A stretch of 47,526 bases of DNA from Clostridium sp. CAG:1000 (GTDB lineage Bacteria; Bacillota_I; Bacilli_A; RF39; UBA660): assembly GCA_000436975.1 (NCBI GenBank), contig HG000345.1, positions 85,362 through 132,887 of the forward strand, in the 5' to 3' direction. The position numbers and the translations under genes were made by a program. The notes under the pieces were generated by a model that made no database searches, had not been told where the DNA came from, and saw only the letters and a program-made list of their open reading frames with translations. Shown here in pieces: positions 35,823-44,038 of the stretch; the stretch's first letter is position 1; the number at the start of each line of letters is the position of its first letter.

Positions 35823-37067
35823 ATGAAAAAATTCTTAAAAAATTATAAATCATACTTAATTTTAATAGGTAGTATAATTATTGGTACTATAGCAGGACTT
35901 GTATTCAAAGAGAAAACATTAATTGTAAGTCCTTTAGGTGACTTATTTCTAAATATGTTGCTGGTAACAGTTGTTCCTTTAATATTTTTAACACTATCCA
36001 CATCCATCGGTAGAATGAAACAACCAAAAAGAATAGGAAAAATATTAGGCACTATAATACTTGTATTTATATTTACATCAATAGTCAGTGTATTTGTAGG
36101 ACTTGGAACATCAAAAATGTTTAAATTAGTAGATGTAAAAGATACAAATAGTATAAAAGAGGTGTTAACAGAAGATACAAAAGTAGAAAAAGAAGATGTA
36201 AACTTTCTTCAAAGAACGGTAGATACAATAAGTGTTAATGATTTTTCAAAAGTTTTATCAAAAGATAATATGATTGCTTTAATAGTATTTTCTATCCTAT
36301 TCGGTATAAGCATAAATATGTCTAAAGGCAAGGGTGAAAAACTTCTGAATGTTTTAGAAAGTGCAAATCATGTAGTTCAATCATTTATTAAACTAATAAT
36401 GTATTACGCGCCAATTGGTCTAGGATGCTATTTTGCTTCACTAGTAGGTACATTTGGAGGAGAAATAGCAGTAGGTTATGGTAAAACATTTATTATTTAT
36501 ACAGTTGTTGCCGTACTGTTTTATTTCATTGCGTATTCACTTTATGCTTTTATATCTGGAGGTAAGAAAGGATTTGTTAGTTATTGGGAAAATATATTAC
36601 CGGCAACATTAACATCATTAGGAACTTGCTCATCTGCTGCATCTATTCCAGTTAATACAATGTGTGCTAAAAATATTGGAGTCCCAGATGACATTGCAGA
36701 TACAACTATTCCACTAGGAACAAGTTTTCATAAAGATGGATCAATTATAGGAAGTGTATTTAAAATAATGTTCTTAGTTTGCTTATTTAATAGCGATGTT
36801 TCTTCATTAAAAATATTGGGAGTCGCTCTTCTGGCTACATTGCTCGTAACAGCTGTACCTATCGGTGGAGGGACAATATCAGAAATGTTAATTATTACTA
36901 TGCTAGGTTTCCCAGTATCAGCATTACCTATTTTAACAATAATAGCTACAATTATAGATCCGCCTGCAACTATGTTAAATGTAGTTGGTGACTCAGCAAG
37001 TAGTATGCTTGTTTCTAGAATAGTTGACGGAAAACATTGGATGAAAAAAAGAAACTCATCACTTTGA
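35823..37067 (+). CDS. Dicarboxylate/amino acid:cation symporter (DAACS family)
   Basis: 414 residues, start ATG 35823 after TAGGAGG. About eight membrane helices plus re-entrant hairpins. DAACS marks: PLGDLFLNMLLVTVVPLIFLTL, the serine-rich TLTSLGTCSSAASIPVNT (hairpin 1), IPLGTSFHKDGSIIGSVFKIMF, and the later PIGGGTISEMLIITMLGFP and IDPPATMLNVVGDSASSMLVSRIV. The family imports glutamate/aspartate or C4-dicarboxylates with sodium or protons. The usual NMDG motif for substrate and sodium reads HKDG in TM7, which suggests an atypical or neutral amino-acid specificity. Divergent from fbp. Confidence 0.88.
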   Translation: MKKFLKNYKSYLILIGSIIIGTIAGLVFKEKTLIVSPLGDLFLNMLLVTVVPLIFLTLSTSIGRMKQPKRIGKILGTIILVFIFTSIVSVFVGLGTSKMFKLVDVKDTNSIKEVLTEDTKVEKEDVNFLQRTVDTISVNDFSKVLSKDNMIALIVFSILFGISINMSKGKGEKLLNVLESANHVVQSFIKLIMYYAPIGLGCYFASLVGTFGGEIAVGYGKTFIIYTVVAVLFYFIAYSLYAFISGGKKGFVSYWENILPATLTSLGTCSSAASIPVNTMCAKNIGVPDDIADTTIPLGTSFHKDGSIIGSVFKIMFLVCLFNSDVSSLKILGVALLATLLVTAVPIGGGTISEMLIITMLGFPVSALPILTIIATIIDPPATMLNVVGDSASSMLVSRIVDGKHWMKKRNSSL

Positions 37068-37080
37068 TGAATTTCTTTTT
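37048..37080. terminator. Bidirectional terminator
   Basis: AAAGAAA-C-TCATC / GATGA-A-TTTCTTT (one internal mismatch) with T-runs lies between the convergent symporter gene and the ABC-F fusion gene. Confidence 0.8.
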
Positions 37081-39459
37081 TTATAGACTTAATAATATTC
37101 TGTAGTAATCACTCTTAAATTCGTCCTTTTCAATACCTAGTTTCTCATAAAAAACATCAACATATTCCTTGCCATAATTTCTTTCAATAGACATTTCACA
37201 TACAACTAAATCATAATATATATCACTTAAGCCCGCATCTTCAGTATCCAAAAGACCACTAAAATGTCCATTGCATGCATATATATTAGGAAGTGACATA
37301 TCTCCGTGAGTAAATCCAATTATTTGTTTAGGCATATTACCTTTCAAATATTTTAAAATTGCTTGTTTAGTATGAAATCTATCAAGGATTTCTTTTTTAA
37401 TATCTTCTTCTTTTATTAAACCAATATTTTCTTCAATTCTTTTTATTTTAACCGGTATTGTCTCATCAATAACACAATCACTATAATCAATGTTATATAA
37501 TGCATTAAACGCTTCAACAATAATATCAATTCCTTCCATAACATGATCATCAAAATAATCATCACAAAGCATAATTCCATTTAATGACTTCGTTAGTAAA
37601 TATGACATACCATTATATTTCTCATAAAAAACCTTCTCAGGTACTATAACCTTATCTTTTAGATAATCTAAACTAATTGATTCCTTTGATAAATGATTAG
37701 CAACTTTCAAATAGAAGACTTTACTCTTTTTTCTTATTTTATAAACTTTCTTACCAGAACAACCAATAGTTATTTTTTCAATACTAGTCGCAGTTTTCAA
37801 AAACTCATTTAATCTATTACTGCCTTTAATTATAATTTGAGGTTTCGCTACTTCTTTGATTAGAACATCATTAGATTTCTTTTTAATGCTATCATAATTA
37901 CCATTATATGTAATCATTTCTTTATTTTCAATCATCACAATCTTAGTAGCAATTTTATTAATAAAATATCTATCATGTGAAATAAACAAAATAGTTCCAT
38001 CATAAGCAAGTAAAGACTCTTCAAGTATTTCTCTAGTATCTATATCAATATGATTGGTAGGCTCATCAAGTATTAAAAAGTTAGCATTCTTAAGTATTAA
38101 CTCTAGTAGCTTAAGTCTAACTTTTTCACCACCACTTAAGTTTTTAACTTTCTTATCAATATTATCAGCTGTAAAGTAAAATTGATTTAGTTTACTTCTA
38201 AGTTCACTTTCACTACCTACGAATATCTTCCTCATATGTTCATAAATTGTCAAGTCTTCATTGTCAAATCTAATCTCTTGTGGAATATATCCTATCTTAA
38301 TATTTGTACCTAATTTTATATTATCGTGTGTATTACTTAAAATGTTTTTAATAAGTGTTGTCTTACCAGCACCATTTTTTCCCATCAAACAAACTCTTTC
38401 TTTATAATATACTTCCATATGAGAATTTCTAAGTAATTCCTTGTTTCCAATTTTTAAATCAAAATTTGAAATTACCATTACTCTATTAGAAGTTCTATCT
38501 TCAACATTAAGATTAATTCTAAGTTCACTTTTAGTCTTTGGCTTTTCTATTACTTCCATCTTTTCTAATCTAGTTTCTATAGCTTTAGCCCTTCTAAAAA
38601 ACATAGGATTATCACTTTTTGCTCCCCAAACTTTATATCTTTCAATTGCTTCTTTTAGTGCTTTGATCTCTTTTTGTTGATTCTTATAATTTTGAAACTC
38701 AACCATTAACCTCTTTTCAGACTCTTTTAAATAATATGAATAGTTTCCATGATAAATATTTGCATTACCATTTTCAATCTCGATTATTTTATTAACTGTC
38801 CTATCAAGAAAATATCTATCGTGACTTATTATTACAACCGTCCCATTATATGATGATAAATATTCTTCAAACCATTCTAAAGTATCAATGTCTAAGTGGT
38901 TGGTTGGTTCATCTAAAAGCAGTATGTCAGGGTTAGATAAGATAATAGACGCTAGATTAATTAATGTTTTCTCACCACCGCTTAATTTATTGTATTCTCT
39001 ATCAAGTAATTCATTAGTTATTTTAAAACCATTTCTAATTTTTTCTATTTTTTCTTTTAGACTATATCCACCACTTATTCTAAATTCTTCTTGCAATTTA
39101 TCAAGAAGTTTAATATCCTTTTCATTACTAGACATATTTTCAACAAAATCATTTATTTTATTTTCCAGATCAATTAACTCTTGTACACCTCTTAAATATA
39201 CGCTTTTTGCAGAAACATTATCATCTTCCTTAGGTGGCATCTGAGTAAGATAACCTATTTTACTTTCTTTTCTTATTGATATATTACCACTGTCATAACT
39301 TTCAATTCCCATAATAATTTTAAGTGTAGTAGTCTTACCACACCCATTACTTCCTATTAAAGCGACTCTCTCATTAGTTTTAACATCAAAAGACAAATTA
39401 TTTAATACGTTATTAAATCCATAACTCTTATTTATTTTATTTAAACTTATTTCTATCAT
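37081..39459 (-). CDS. ABC-F ribosome-protection-type ATPase fused to an APH(3')-like aminoglycoside kinase domain
   Basis: 792 residues, ATG 39459 after GAGGAG. Residues 1 to about 525 are an ABC-F protein. Domain 1 has Walker A GSNGCGKT (36-43), LSGGEK (159-164) and DEPTNHLD (183-190). An inter-domain linker of about 85 residues follows. Domain 2 has GKNGAGKT (360-367), LSGGEK (441-446) and DEPTNHID (465-472). ABC-F proteins have no membrane part and act on the ribosome; resistance members displace peptidyl-transferase-centre drugs. Residues about 545-792 are a whole APH(3')-type kinase: GCSGKKVYKI, ATP Lys585 in FYLKVA, catalytic HGDMSLPN (Asp720, Asn725), metal Asp738 in GLLDTEDAG, and YYRILLSL at the end. 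Spacing between Asp720, Asn725 and Asp738 equals that of APH(3')-IIIa. It has its own promoter and attenuator. Confidence 0.85.
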   Translation of the reverse strand: MIEISLNKINKSYGFNNVLNNLSFDVKTNERVALIGSNGCGKTTTLKIIMGIESYDSGNISIRKESKIGYLTQMPPKEDDNVSAKSVYLRGVQELIDLENKINDFVENMSSNEKDIKLLDKLQEEFRISGGYSLKEKIEKIRNGFKITNELLDREYNKLSGGEKTLINLASIILSNPDILLLDEPTNHLDIDTLEWFEEYLSSYNGTVVIISHDRYFLDRTVNKIIEIENGNANIYHGNYSYYLKESEKRLMVEFQNYKNQQKEIKALKEAIERYKVWGAKSDNPMFFRRAKAIETRLEKMEVIEKPKTKSELRINLNVEDRTSNRVMVISNFDLKIGNKELLRNSHMEVYYKERVCLMGKNGAGKTTLIKNILSNTHDNIKLGTNIKIGYIPQEIRFDNEDLTIYEHMRKIFVGSESELRSKLNQFYFTADNIDKKVKNLSGGEKVRLKLLELILKNANFLILDEPTNHIDIDTREILEESLLAYDGTILFISHDRYFINKIATKIVMIENKEMITYNGNYDSIKKKSNDVLIKEVAKPQIIIKGSNRLNEFLKTATSIEKITIGCSGKKVYKIRKKSKVFYLKVANHLSKESISLDYLKDKVIVPEKVFYEKYNGMSYLLTKSLNGIMLCDDYFDDHVMEGIDIIVEAFNALYNIDYSDCVIDETIPVKIKRIEENIGLIKEEDIKKEILDRFHTKQAILKYLKGNMPKQIIGFTHGDMSLPNIYACNGHFSGLLDTEDAGLSDIYYDLVVCEMSIERNYGKEYVDVFYEKLGIEKDEFKSDYYRILLSL

Positions 39460-39486
39460 AATATTCTCCTCTAAATTTTAACATGC

Positions 39487-39578
39487 AAAAAAATTCACAC
39501 TTCTTAATCTAAAGGACTAAGCAAGTGTGATATTATTATTGTACATAATTACTGTGCCGATACATATCATAATATCAC
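39487..39578 (-). promoter_or_regulatory. Transcription attenuator upstream of the ABC-F/APH gene
   Basis: Two exclusive foldings are seen on the minus strand. Terminator: TCACACTT (39523-39530) pairs with AAGTGTGA (39495-39502), extended by CTTAGTC/GATTAAG (39515-39521 with 39503-39509), loop CTTTA, then TTTTTTT. Alternative: GTGATATTAT (39569-39578), which covers the leader-peptide ribosome site and start, pairs perfectly with ATAATATCAC (39527-39536), using the base of the terminator stem. Ribosome position on the leader ORF should decide which forms. Confidence 0.75.
39517..39570 (-). CDS. Leader peptide of the ABC-F/APH gene (17 codons)
   Basis: ATG 39570 with AAGGGTG about 5 nt upstream encodes MICIGTVIMYNNNITLA and ends at TAG 39517 inside the 5' arm of the terminator hairpin. 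Position, size and overlap with both alternative hairpins are those of regulatory leader peptides on which drug-stalled ribosomes control resistance genes (as for vmlR, msr(D) and erm genes). The residues themselves are not a known arrest motif to me. Confidence 0.7.
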   Translation of the reverse strand: MICIGTVIMYNNNITLA

Positions 39579-39589
39579 CCTTCATGCGT

Positions 39590-39618
39590 ATTTTAACACA
39601 AATAAGAGCAATAATCAA
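39590..39618 (-). promoter_or_regulatory. Promoter of the ABC-F/APH leader
   Basis: TTGATT (39613-39618), a 17-nt spacer ending in TGT (extended -10) and TAAAAT (39590-39595). The transcript would start about 10-13 nt before the leader-peptide ribosome site. The promoter begins just after the methyltransferase stop. Confidence 0.75.
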
Positions 39619-39620
39619 AC

Positions 39621-40409
39621 TTATTTCAATGATTCATAAACCAATTTGTATTCTTCATTAGATAAGTTTTCCATTTGTTTATTTAATGTTACTTCAGGAA
39701 TATTATAACTTTTAATAATTTCTTTACTTTCTTTTTTAGTTAATTTCTTATCATGAAGTTTAGAAAATTCAATCAAAGATTCCATTAAATTATTTTTAAG
39801 TTTTCTTTCTCGATTATAAAACATCTCACGAAAAACAAATCTTTTAAAACTATATTTTAAATCATCTTTTTTAACAGGTTTAAGTTTAATAATTGAAGAC
39901 ATTACCCTAGGAGCAGGCTCAAAACAATTAGGTTCAATGTCCCTAATCTTCTCAACATCAAAAAATGAATTAGTAAGCAATGAAAGCTTTGTTATATTTT
40001 TATTACACACATTATCTGCAAATCTCTTACCAACTATCAATATAGACTCTTTAAAATCACATTTCAATAACTTTTCAATAAATGGTTCTGTTATTGAATA
40101 TGGAAGTGCTGAAATAATTTTATCACAAGGTGGTATATATACATTTAAAGCATTTCCATATATAACATCTATATTATTATATTTTTCCTTTAAAACATTT
40201 ATAAAACATTCTAAACCAAGATCTAGTTCAATACAAGTTACATGTTTTGTTTTCCTAGCTAATAACTCAGTAATAACGCCTTTGCCAGGCCCTATCTCAA
40301 CAATACTTTGTTCCACCGATAATTCACAAGCATCAATAAAATCATTAAGAACAGCCCTGTCAATTAAAAAATGTTGATCATAATAATCAGTGTCATTTAT
40401 AAATTCCAT
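39621..40409 (-). CDS. KsgA/Erm-family rRNA adenine methyltransferase with altered motif IV
   Basis: 262 residues from ATG 40409 (GGTGA 5 nt upstream). The rRNA adenine N6-dimethylase family is shown by YDQHFLIDRAVLNDFI (the QxFL motif), the SAM site VEIGPGKGVITELLA, CIELDLGL and the C-terminal helical FVFREMFYNRERKLKNNLMES. Motif IV, normally N-(L/I)-P-(Y/F) for binding the target adenine, reads SALPYSITEP, with Ala101 in place of Asn. Family members dimethylate A1518/A1519 of 16S rRNA (KsgA) or A2058 of 23S rRNA (Erm, macrolide resistance). Which applies here, and whether it is active, is uncertain. It lies directly upstream of the ABC-F/APH gene. Confidence 0.75.
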   Translation of the reverse strand: MEFINDTDYYDQHFLIDRAVLNDFIDACELSVEQSIVEIGPGKGVITELLARKTKHVTCIELDLGLECFINVLKEKYNNIDVIYGNALNVYIPPCDKIISALPYSITEPFIEKLLKCDFKESILIVGKRFADNVCNKNITKLSLLTNSFFDVEKIRDIEPNCFEPAPRVMSSIIKLKPVKKDDLKYSFKRFVFREMFYNRERKLKNNLMESLIEFSKLHDKKLTKKESKEIIKSYNIPEVTLNKQMENLSNEEYKLVYESLK

Positions 40410-40474
40410 ATAATTCACCAATATTATTATACCAACATTTCAAATATAAAAAATACTTTTATCAAAATTTTACA

Positions 40475-41134
40475 TTAATCATCGAAAACATTAAAAGGAA
40501 CCCTATCAGGCAAAGGTAAACTAAATGTTAATAATTTGTGAGTTGTAGGATGCTCAAACTCTATTCTACAAGCAAAAAGTGCTATTTGTTGTCCAATAAG
40601 TGCATTAACATTATATTTTTGATCACCATATAAAGGATGATTAAAATGTGCCATTTGCACCCTTATTTGATGACTTCTTCCCGTCAATAATTCAATTTCA
40701 ACTAATGATAAATTGTCTTTATATTTTAATAATTTATAATTAAGTATAGACTCCTTACCATCATCATCAACTTTAACTATATTATTTTTAGTATCTTTAA
40801 GTAATTTATCAATTAAAGTACCAGACTCATTTATTTTACCAATAACAACTGCATTATATATTTTCTTAAATGTTTTAGTTCTCATTTGATCAGACAATCT
40901 TGATGCAGCTTTACTCGTTTTAGCAAAAACCATTATCCCACCAACAGGTCTATCTAACCTATGAACAAGTCCTAAATAAACATTACCAGGCTTATTATAT
41001 TTTACTTTTATATATTCTTTTAAAATTGTTAACAAATCTTTATCTTTACTACTATCTTCCTGAACAGGTATATTTATAGGTTTCTCTACTACTAAAAGAT
41101 GATTATCCTCATATACAATATTTATATTATTCAT
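40475..41134 (-). CDS. RluA-family pseudouridine synthase
   Basis: 219 residues. ATG 41134 overlaps the upstream methyltransferase gene by 8 nt, with GGGA as weak site; a start at 41152 is possible. RluA signatures: VVEKPINIPVQ near the N-terminus, LVHRLDRPVGGIMVFAKTS with the catalytic Asp in HRLD, and LLTGRSHQIRVQMAHFNHPLYGDQKY. It isomerises uridine in rRNA or tRNA. There is no S4 domain in front, so it is the short RluA/TruC type. The target base is unknown. The overlap with an RNA methyltransferase suggests joint RNA maturation. Confidence 0.9.
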   Translation of the reverse strand: MNNINIVYEDNHLLVVEKPINIPVQEDSSKDKDLLTILKEYIKVKYNKPGNVYLGLVHRLDRPVGGIMVFAKTSKAASRLSDQMRTKTFKKIYNAVVIGKINESGTLIDKLLKDTKNNIVKVDDDGKESILNYKLLKYKDNLSLVEIELLTGRSHQIRVQMAHFNHPLYGDQKYNVNALIGQQIALFACRIEFEHPTTHKLLTFSLPLPDRVPFNVFDD

Positions 41135-41996
41135 TAGATTCCCATCTTCCATATACACCACAAGCTAGATTCATGTCTCTTGAAGAAATCTTAAGACCTA
41201 TTTCATCTGTAGTAATTTTACCATCAAATTTAGATAATGAACTAGTCATTAAAACATTTTTTAATATTTCAGGGGTTATACCTTTAGTATATGAATTAAT
41301 CAAAAAGAATAAAGGCTTATCACTCAAAATATCTATAGAGCATTCAATTAACTTATTTAAACTATCTTCAAATCTCCATAATTCTTTAGAGGGACCTCTA
41401 CCATAAGTTGGTGGATCCATAATTATTGCATCATATTTATTTCCTCTTCTTTTTTCTCTTTCAACAAACTTTAAACAATCATCACAAATATATCTAATCT
41501 TATTATGTTCTAAATGAGATAATTTTGCATTTTCCTTAGCCCATTCATTCATACCTAAAGATGCATCAACATGGACAACCTCAACAGCCCCAGCATAAGA
41601 ACTAGCCATAGTTGCGCCACCGGTATATGCAAAAAGATTTAAAACTTTAATTTTTCTATTAGCATTCTTTATTTTATTAATAATAAAATCCCAATTAGCT
41701 GCCTGTTCAGGAAATAAACCAGTGTGTTTAAATCCAGTCGGACTTACTTTAAACTTTAATTCTTTATAATTTACAGTCCAAAATTCTGGTATTTCTTTTT
41801 TCTTTTCCCAGTATCCTCCACCTTTTTCATTTCTATGATAAATTGCACTATATTTATCCCATTCCCTTGTACTTTCATGTGTCCATAATGCCCAAGGATC
41901 TGGCCTTCTTAGTATAACATTTCCCCAACTTTCAAGTTTTTCACCACTACCGGCATCAATTAATCTATAATCTTTCCAATCATTACTAACAAGCAT
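41127..41996 (-). CDS. Class I SAM-dependent RNA methyltransferase (RlmI/RlmK-like, PF10672)
   Basis: 289 residues, ATG 41996 after AAAGGAGG. The N-terminal part (DYRLIDAGSGEKLESWGNVILRRPDPWALW) and the Rossmann fold (VLNLFAYTGGATMASSYAGAVEVVHVDAS, then DAIIMDPPTYGRGP, the DPP(T/S)(Y/F) motif) match the RlmI-type family. LINSYTKGITPEIL and MNLACGVYGRW close it. No PUA domain is present, unlike RlmI itself. It probably makes m5C or a related mark on rRNA. It overlaps the pseudouridine synthase gene. Confidence 0.85.
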   Translation of the reverse strand: MLVSNDWKDYRLIDAGSGEKLESWGNVILRRPDPWALWTHESTREWDKYSAIYHRNEKGGGYWEKKKEIPEFWTVNYKELKFKVSPTGFKHTGLFPEQAANWDFIINKIKNANRKIKVLNLFAYTGGATMASSYAGAVEVVHVDASLGMNEWAKENAKLSHLEHNKIRYICDDCLKFVEREKRRGNKYDAIIMDPPTYGRGPSKELWRFEDSLNKLIECSIDILSDKPLFFLINSYTKGITPEILKNVLMTSSLSKFDGKITTDEIGLKISSRDMNLACGVYGRWESNE

Positions 41997-42093
41997 ATTT
42001 GCCTCCTTTAAAACTCATATAAGCTACATTAATTATAACATGATATTGATTTTATTTAAATTAAATTATATAATACTAGCCTGAGGTGAAAAT

Positions 42094-42513
42094 ATGACAA
42101 ATGAATTAGAAATAAATTTATTAAAGAAAATAAATAGGACTAAACCAACAGTAAATGTTGCAAGAGCAATCTATATGGAAGAAGAATTAAAACTACTTAA
42201 ATCATTAATTTCAGATGGAAAAGTAATAATATGTTGGGATGACTATATTCCACAATTAGCATATCAATATTTGGATTTAACTAAACAAGGAAAAGTTACA
42301 TTATTTATTAATGAAAATTCTAATGAAGTTATAAACTTCATTTCATTATTAAAAAAACACTCTTATGATTCTAGTTTATTAAATAGCTTCTTATTAACAA
42401 TGGATTTATCAAAAACAGCAAATGAAATACTAACAATAGATAACTTTCTATGGTATTGTAATATGTTTGACAGAAACAAAAGTGATACAAACATTACTCT
42501 TACATTAAAATAG
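42094..42513 (+). CDS. Conserved-looking protein of unknown function
   Basis: 139 residues, start ATG 42094 after GAGGTGA, closed by a strong terminator. I do not recognise the family. The N-terminus (NLLKKINRTKPTVNVARAIYMEEELKLLKSLI) is helical. A beta-alpha-beta-like centre follows (KVIICWDDYIPQLAYQYL, KVTLFINENSNEVINFISLL), then a helical end. No signal peptide, membrane helix or Cys cluster is present. Good ribosome site, promoter-like TATAAT about 25 nt upstream and its own terminator support a real gene. Confidence 0.65.
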   Translation: MTNELEINLLKKINRTKPTVNVARAIYMEEELKLLKSLISDGKVIICWDDYIPQLAYQYLDLTKQGKVTLFINENSNEVINFISLLKKHSYDSSLLNSFLLTMDLSKTANEILTIDNFLWYCNMFDRNKSDTNITLTLK

Positions 42514-42536
42514 CAGTGAAATAATTCACTGCTATT
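42509..42536. terminator. Bidirectional terminator
   Basis: A 12-bp perfect stem, AATAGCAGTGAA / TTCACTGCTATT, with loop ATAA lies between the convergent orphan gene and the MgtC-like gene. T-tracts are short. Confidence 0.75.
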
Positions 42537-42537
42537 C

Positions 42538-43236
42538 TTATAATTCTTCATCATCAACATTACATTCATCTAGTTTTTTATATTCATATTTTTTAATTTT
42601 GTATTTACTTATTATTTCAATAATAAAATCATTGAACTTATTTTCTTCATTTTTCTTAACAACAAAATCTAAATCGATTTCATCTAAATCTGATATAAAA
42701 TTAATTATTTCAATATCACTTTTATCAGAAATATATTTATTAATGTGTTCTGTTATTTTAACAATATCACCACTACTTATTTTAACATTAAATATTTCAC
42801 TTATAGATTTATTCTTAGTTTTATCATTTATAAAATGATTAATATATCTAAGCACAATATTAGCAAATAAAACAAATAATGACGCAACTATAGCCTCTTT
42901 TATGAAACCTCCAGCACATAACACACCAATCGCTGCATCACACCACATAGTCGCCGCAGTAGTAAGACCTCTTACCTTGTTTTTTTCATTATCTTTTAAT
43001 ATTACTCCCGCACCAAAGAAACCAATCCCTGCTACTACTTGAGATGCTATTCTTGTTGCATCAATATCATAACCACTTAACATAAATGAAAAACTAACAA
43101 ACAAATAGGAACCTATAGCTATTAAAATCATGGTTCTAAGTCCTAAAGAACGTCTTCTATACTGTCTTTCTATTCCTAAAATAAAACTAAGAAAAAAACA
43201 GACCAATAATCCAAATGTAAATTCACTATAATCCAT
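42538..43236 (-). CDS. MgtC/SapB family membrane protein
   Basis: 232 residues from ATG 43236 (GAGG 5 nt upstream). The MgtC domain takes up about residues 1-135 with four or five membrane helices: FFLSFILGIERQYRRRSLGLRTMILIAIGSYLF, ATRIASQVVAGIGFFGAGVILK, VRGLTTAATMWCDAAIGVLCAGG. The remaining 95 residues form a soluble ACT-like C-terminal domain, as in many MgtC proteins. MgtC proteins are linked with survival at low magnesium and with control of the F-type ATPase. No magnesium riboswitch or transporter gene is adjacent. Confidence 0.9.
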   Translation of the reverse strand: MDYSEFTFGLLVCFFLSFILGIERQYRRRSLGLRTMILIAIGSYLFVSFSFMLSGYDIDATRIASQVVAGIGFFGAGVILKDNEKNKVRGLTTAATMWCDAAIGVLCAGGFIKEAIVASLFVLFANIVLRYINHFINDKTKNKSISEIFNVKISSGDIVKITEHINKYISDKSDIEIINFISDLDEIDLDFVVKKNEENKFNDFIIEIISKYKIKKYEYKKLDECNVDDEEL

Positions 43237-43303
43237 ACACACCTCTTTATTTTCAATATTATTTTATCATGATGTATATTTTATGTAAATATTTTTTTAT
43301 TTG

Positions 43304-43332
43304 TTATCAATTAATATTTAATTTGATATAAT
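43304..43332 (+). promoter_or_regulatory. Promoter of the SAF-domain gene
   Basis: TTATCA (43304-43309), a 17-nt spacer ending TGA (extended -10) and TATAAT (43327-43332). GGTGA and the ATG follow within 20 nt. Confidence 0.65.
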
Positions 43333-43349
43333 TACAATGGTGATATAAA

Positions 43350-43994
43350 ATGAAAAAATTCATTATCATAATCGGAATATTACTAGTCATCACATTACAA
43401 ATATTATCATTAATCGGTTTTATTTATAACGATTATAATAAGAAAATTAATGATGTCACTAAAAACATAGATATCCCAGTTGCTAGTCAAAATATATCAA
43501 AAGGTACCATTATTACAGAGAATATGATTACTATAATAAATAAAAATAATATTGATAATAAATACTATTTAAACACAACAAAAATCATAGGTAAAGTGGC
43601 AACCAAAAATATTAATAAAAATGAAATGTTTTCAGATGATAACTTAATATCAAATGAAATAATATTTTATTACAAAGAAGATGCTAATATAAATAATGAT
43701 ATAACAAAACCATTTTTAAATTACAATAATATATATTACTACTATACTAATAGCAATCAATCACTAGAAGTATCTTATATGAATAAAAAATATACTATTG
43801 ATGATATTATAAGATTAAATATCTTATCGCTAGATAAAATATTAAATCAATCATCAAGTAAAGAAAATATAAATCAGAATACATTATATAAATACGAATT
43901 ATTTAACTTACAACTATGTAATAACAATACCATTTATATAACAAATAATACTAATAAAAATAATTATTGTAATCAACAACATACTTTAAAGTAA
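43350..43994 (+). CDS. SAF-domain (CpaB-like) membrane-anchored protein
   Basis: 214 residues, GGTGA upstream. One N-terminal membrane helix (about 3-27) precedes an extracellular SAF domain (about 43-103): IPVASQNISKGTIITENMITIINK, IIGKVATKNINKNEMFSDDNLI, the beta-clip pattern of CpaB/FlgA/SAF. The C-terminal 100 residues are Asn- and Tyr-rich and of unknown type, with a Cys pair close to the end. CpaB proteins serve Flp pilus assembly, but no pilus genes are near, so a stand-alone surface role is more likely. Confidence 0.7.
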   Translation: MKKFIIIIGILLVITLQILSLIGFIYNDYNKKINDVTKNIDIPVASQNISKGTIITENMITIINKNNIDNKYYLNTTKIIGKVATKNINKNEMFSDDNLISNEIIFYYKEDANINNDITKPFLNYNNIYYYYTNSNQSLEVSYMNKKYTIDDIIRLNILSLDKILNQSSSKENINQNTLYKYELFNLQLCNNNTIYITNNTNKNNYCNQQHTLK

Positions 43995-44001
43995 TAATAA
44001 A

Positions 44002-44029
44002 AACTTACGGACTTAAAAGTCCGTAAGTT
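44002..44029 (+). terminator. Terminator of the SAF-domain gene
   Basis: A 12-bp perfect stem, AACTTACGGACT / AGTCCGTAAGTT, with loop TAAA is followed by GATTTTATTT. It may also end the tRNA-Gly transcript on the other strand. Confidence 0.85.
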
Positions 44030-44038
44030 GATTTTATT

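Noticed and set aside
39487..39530. T-box or metabolite riboswitch upstream of the ABC-F gene
   Set aside because: There is no T-box AGGGTGGNACCGCG core or known aptamer; the leader ORF and alternative stems explain the structure better.
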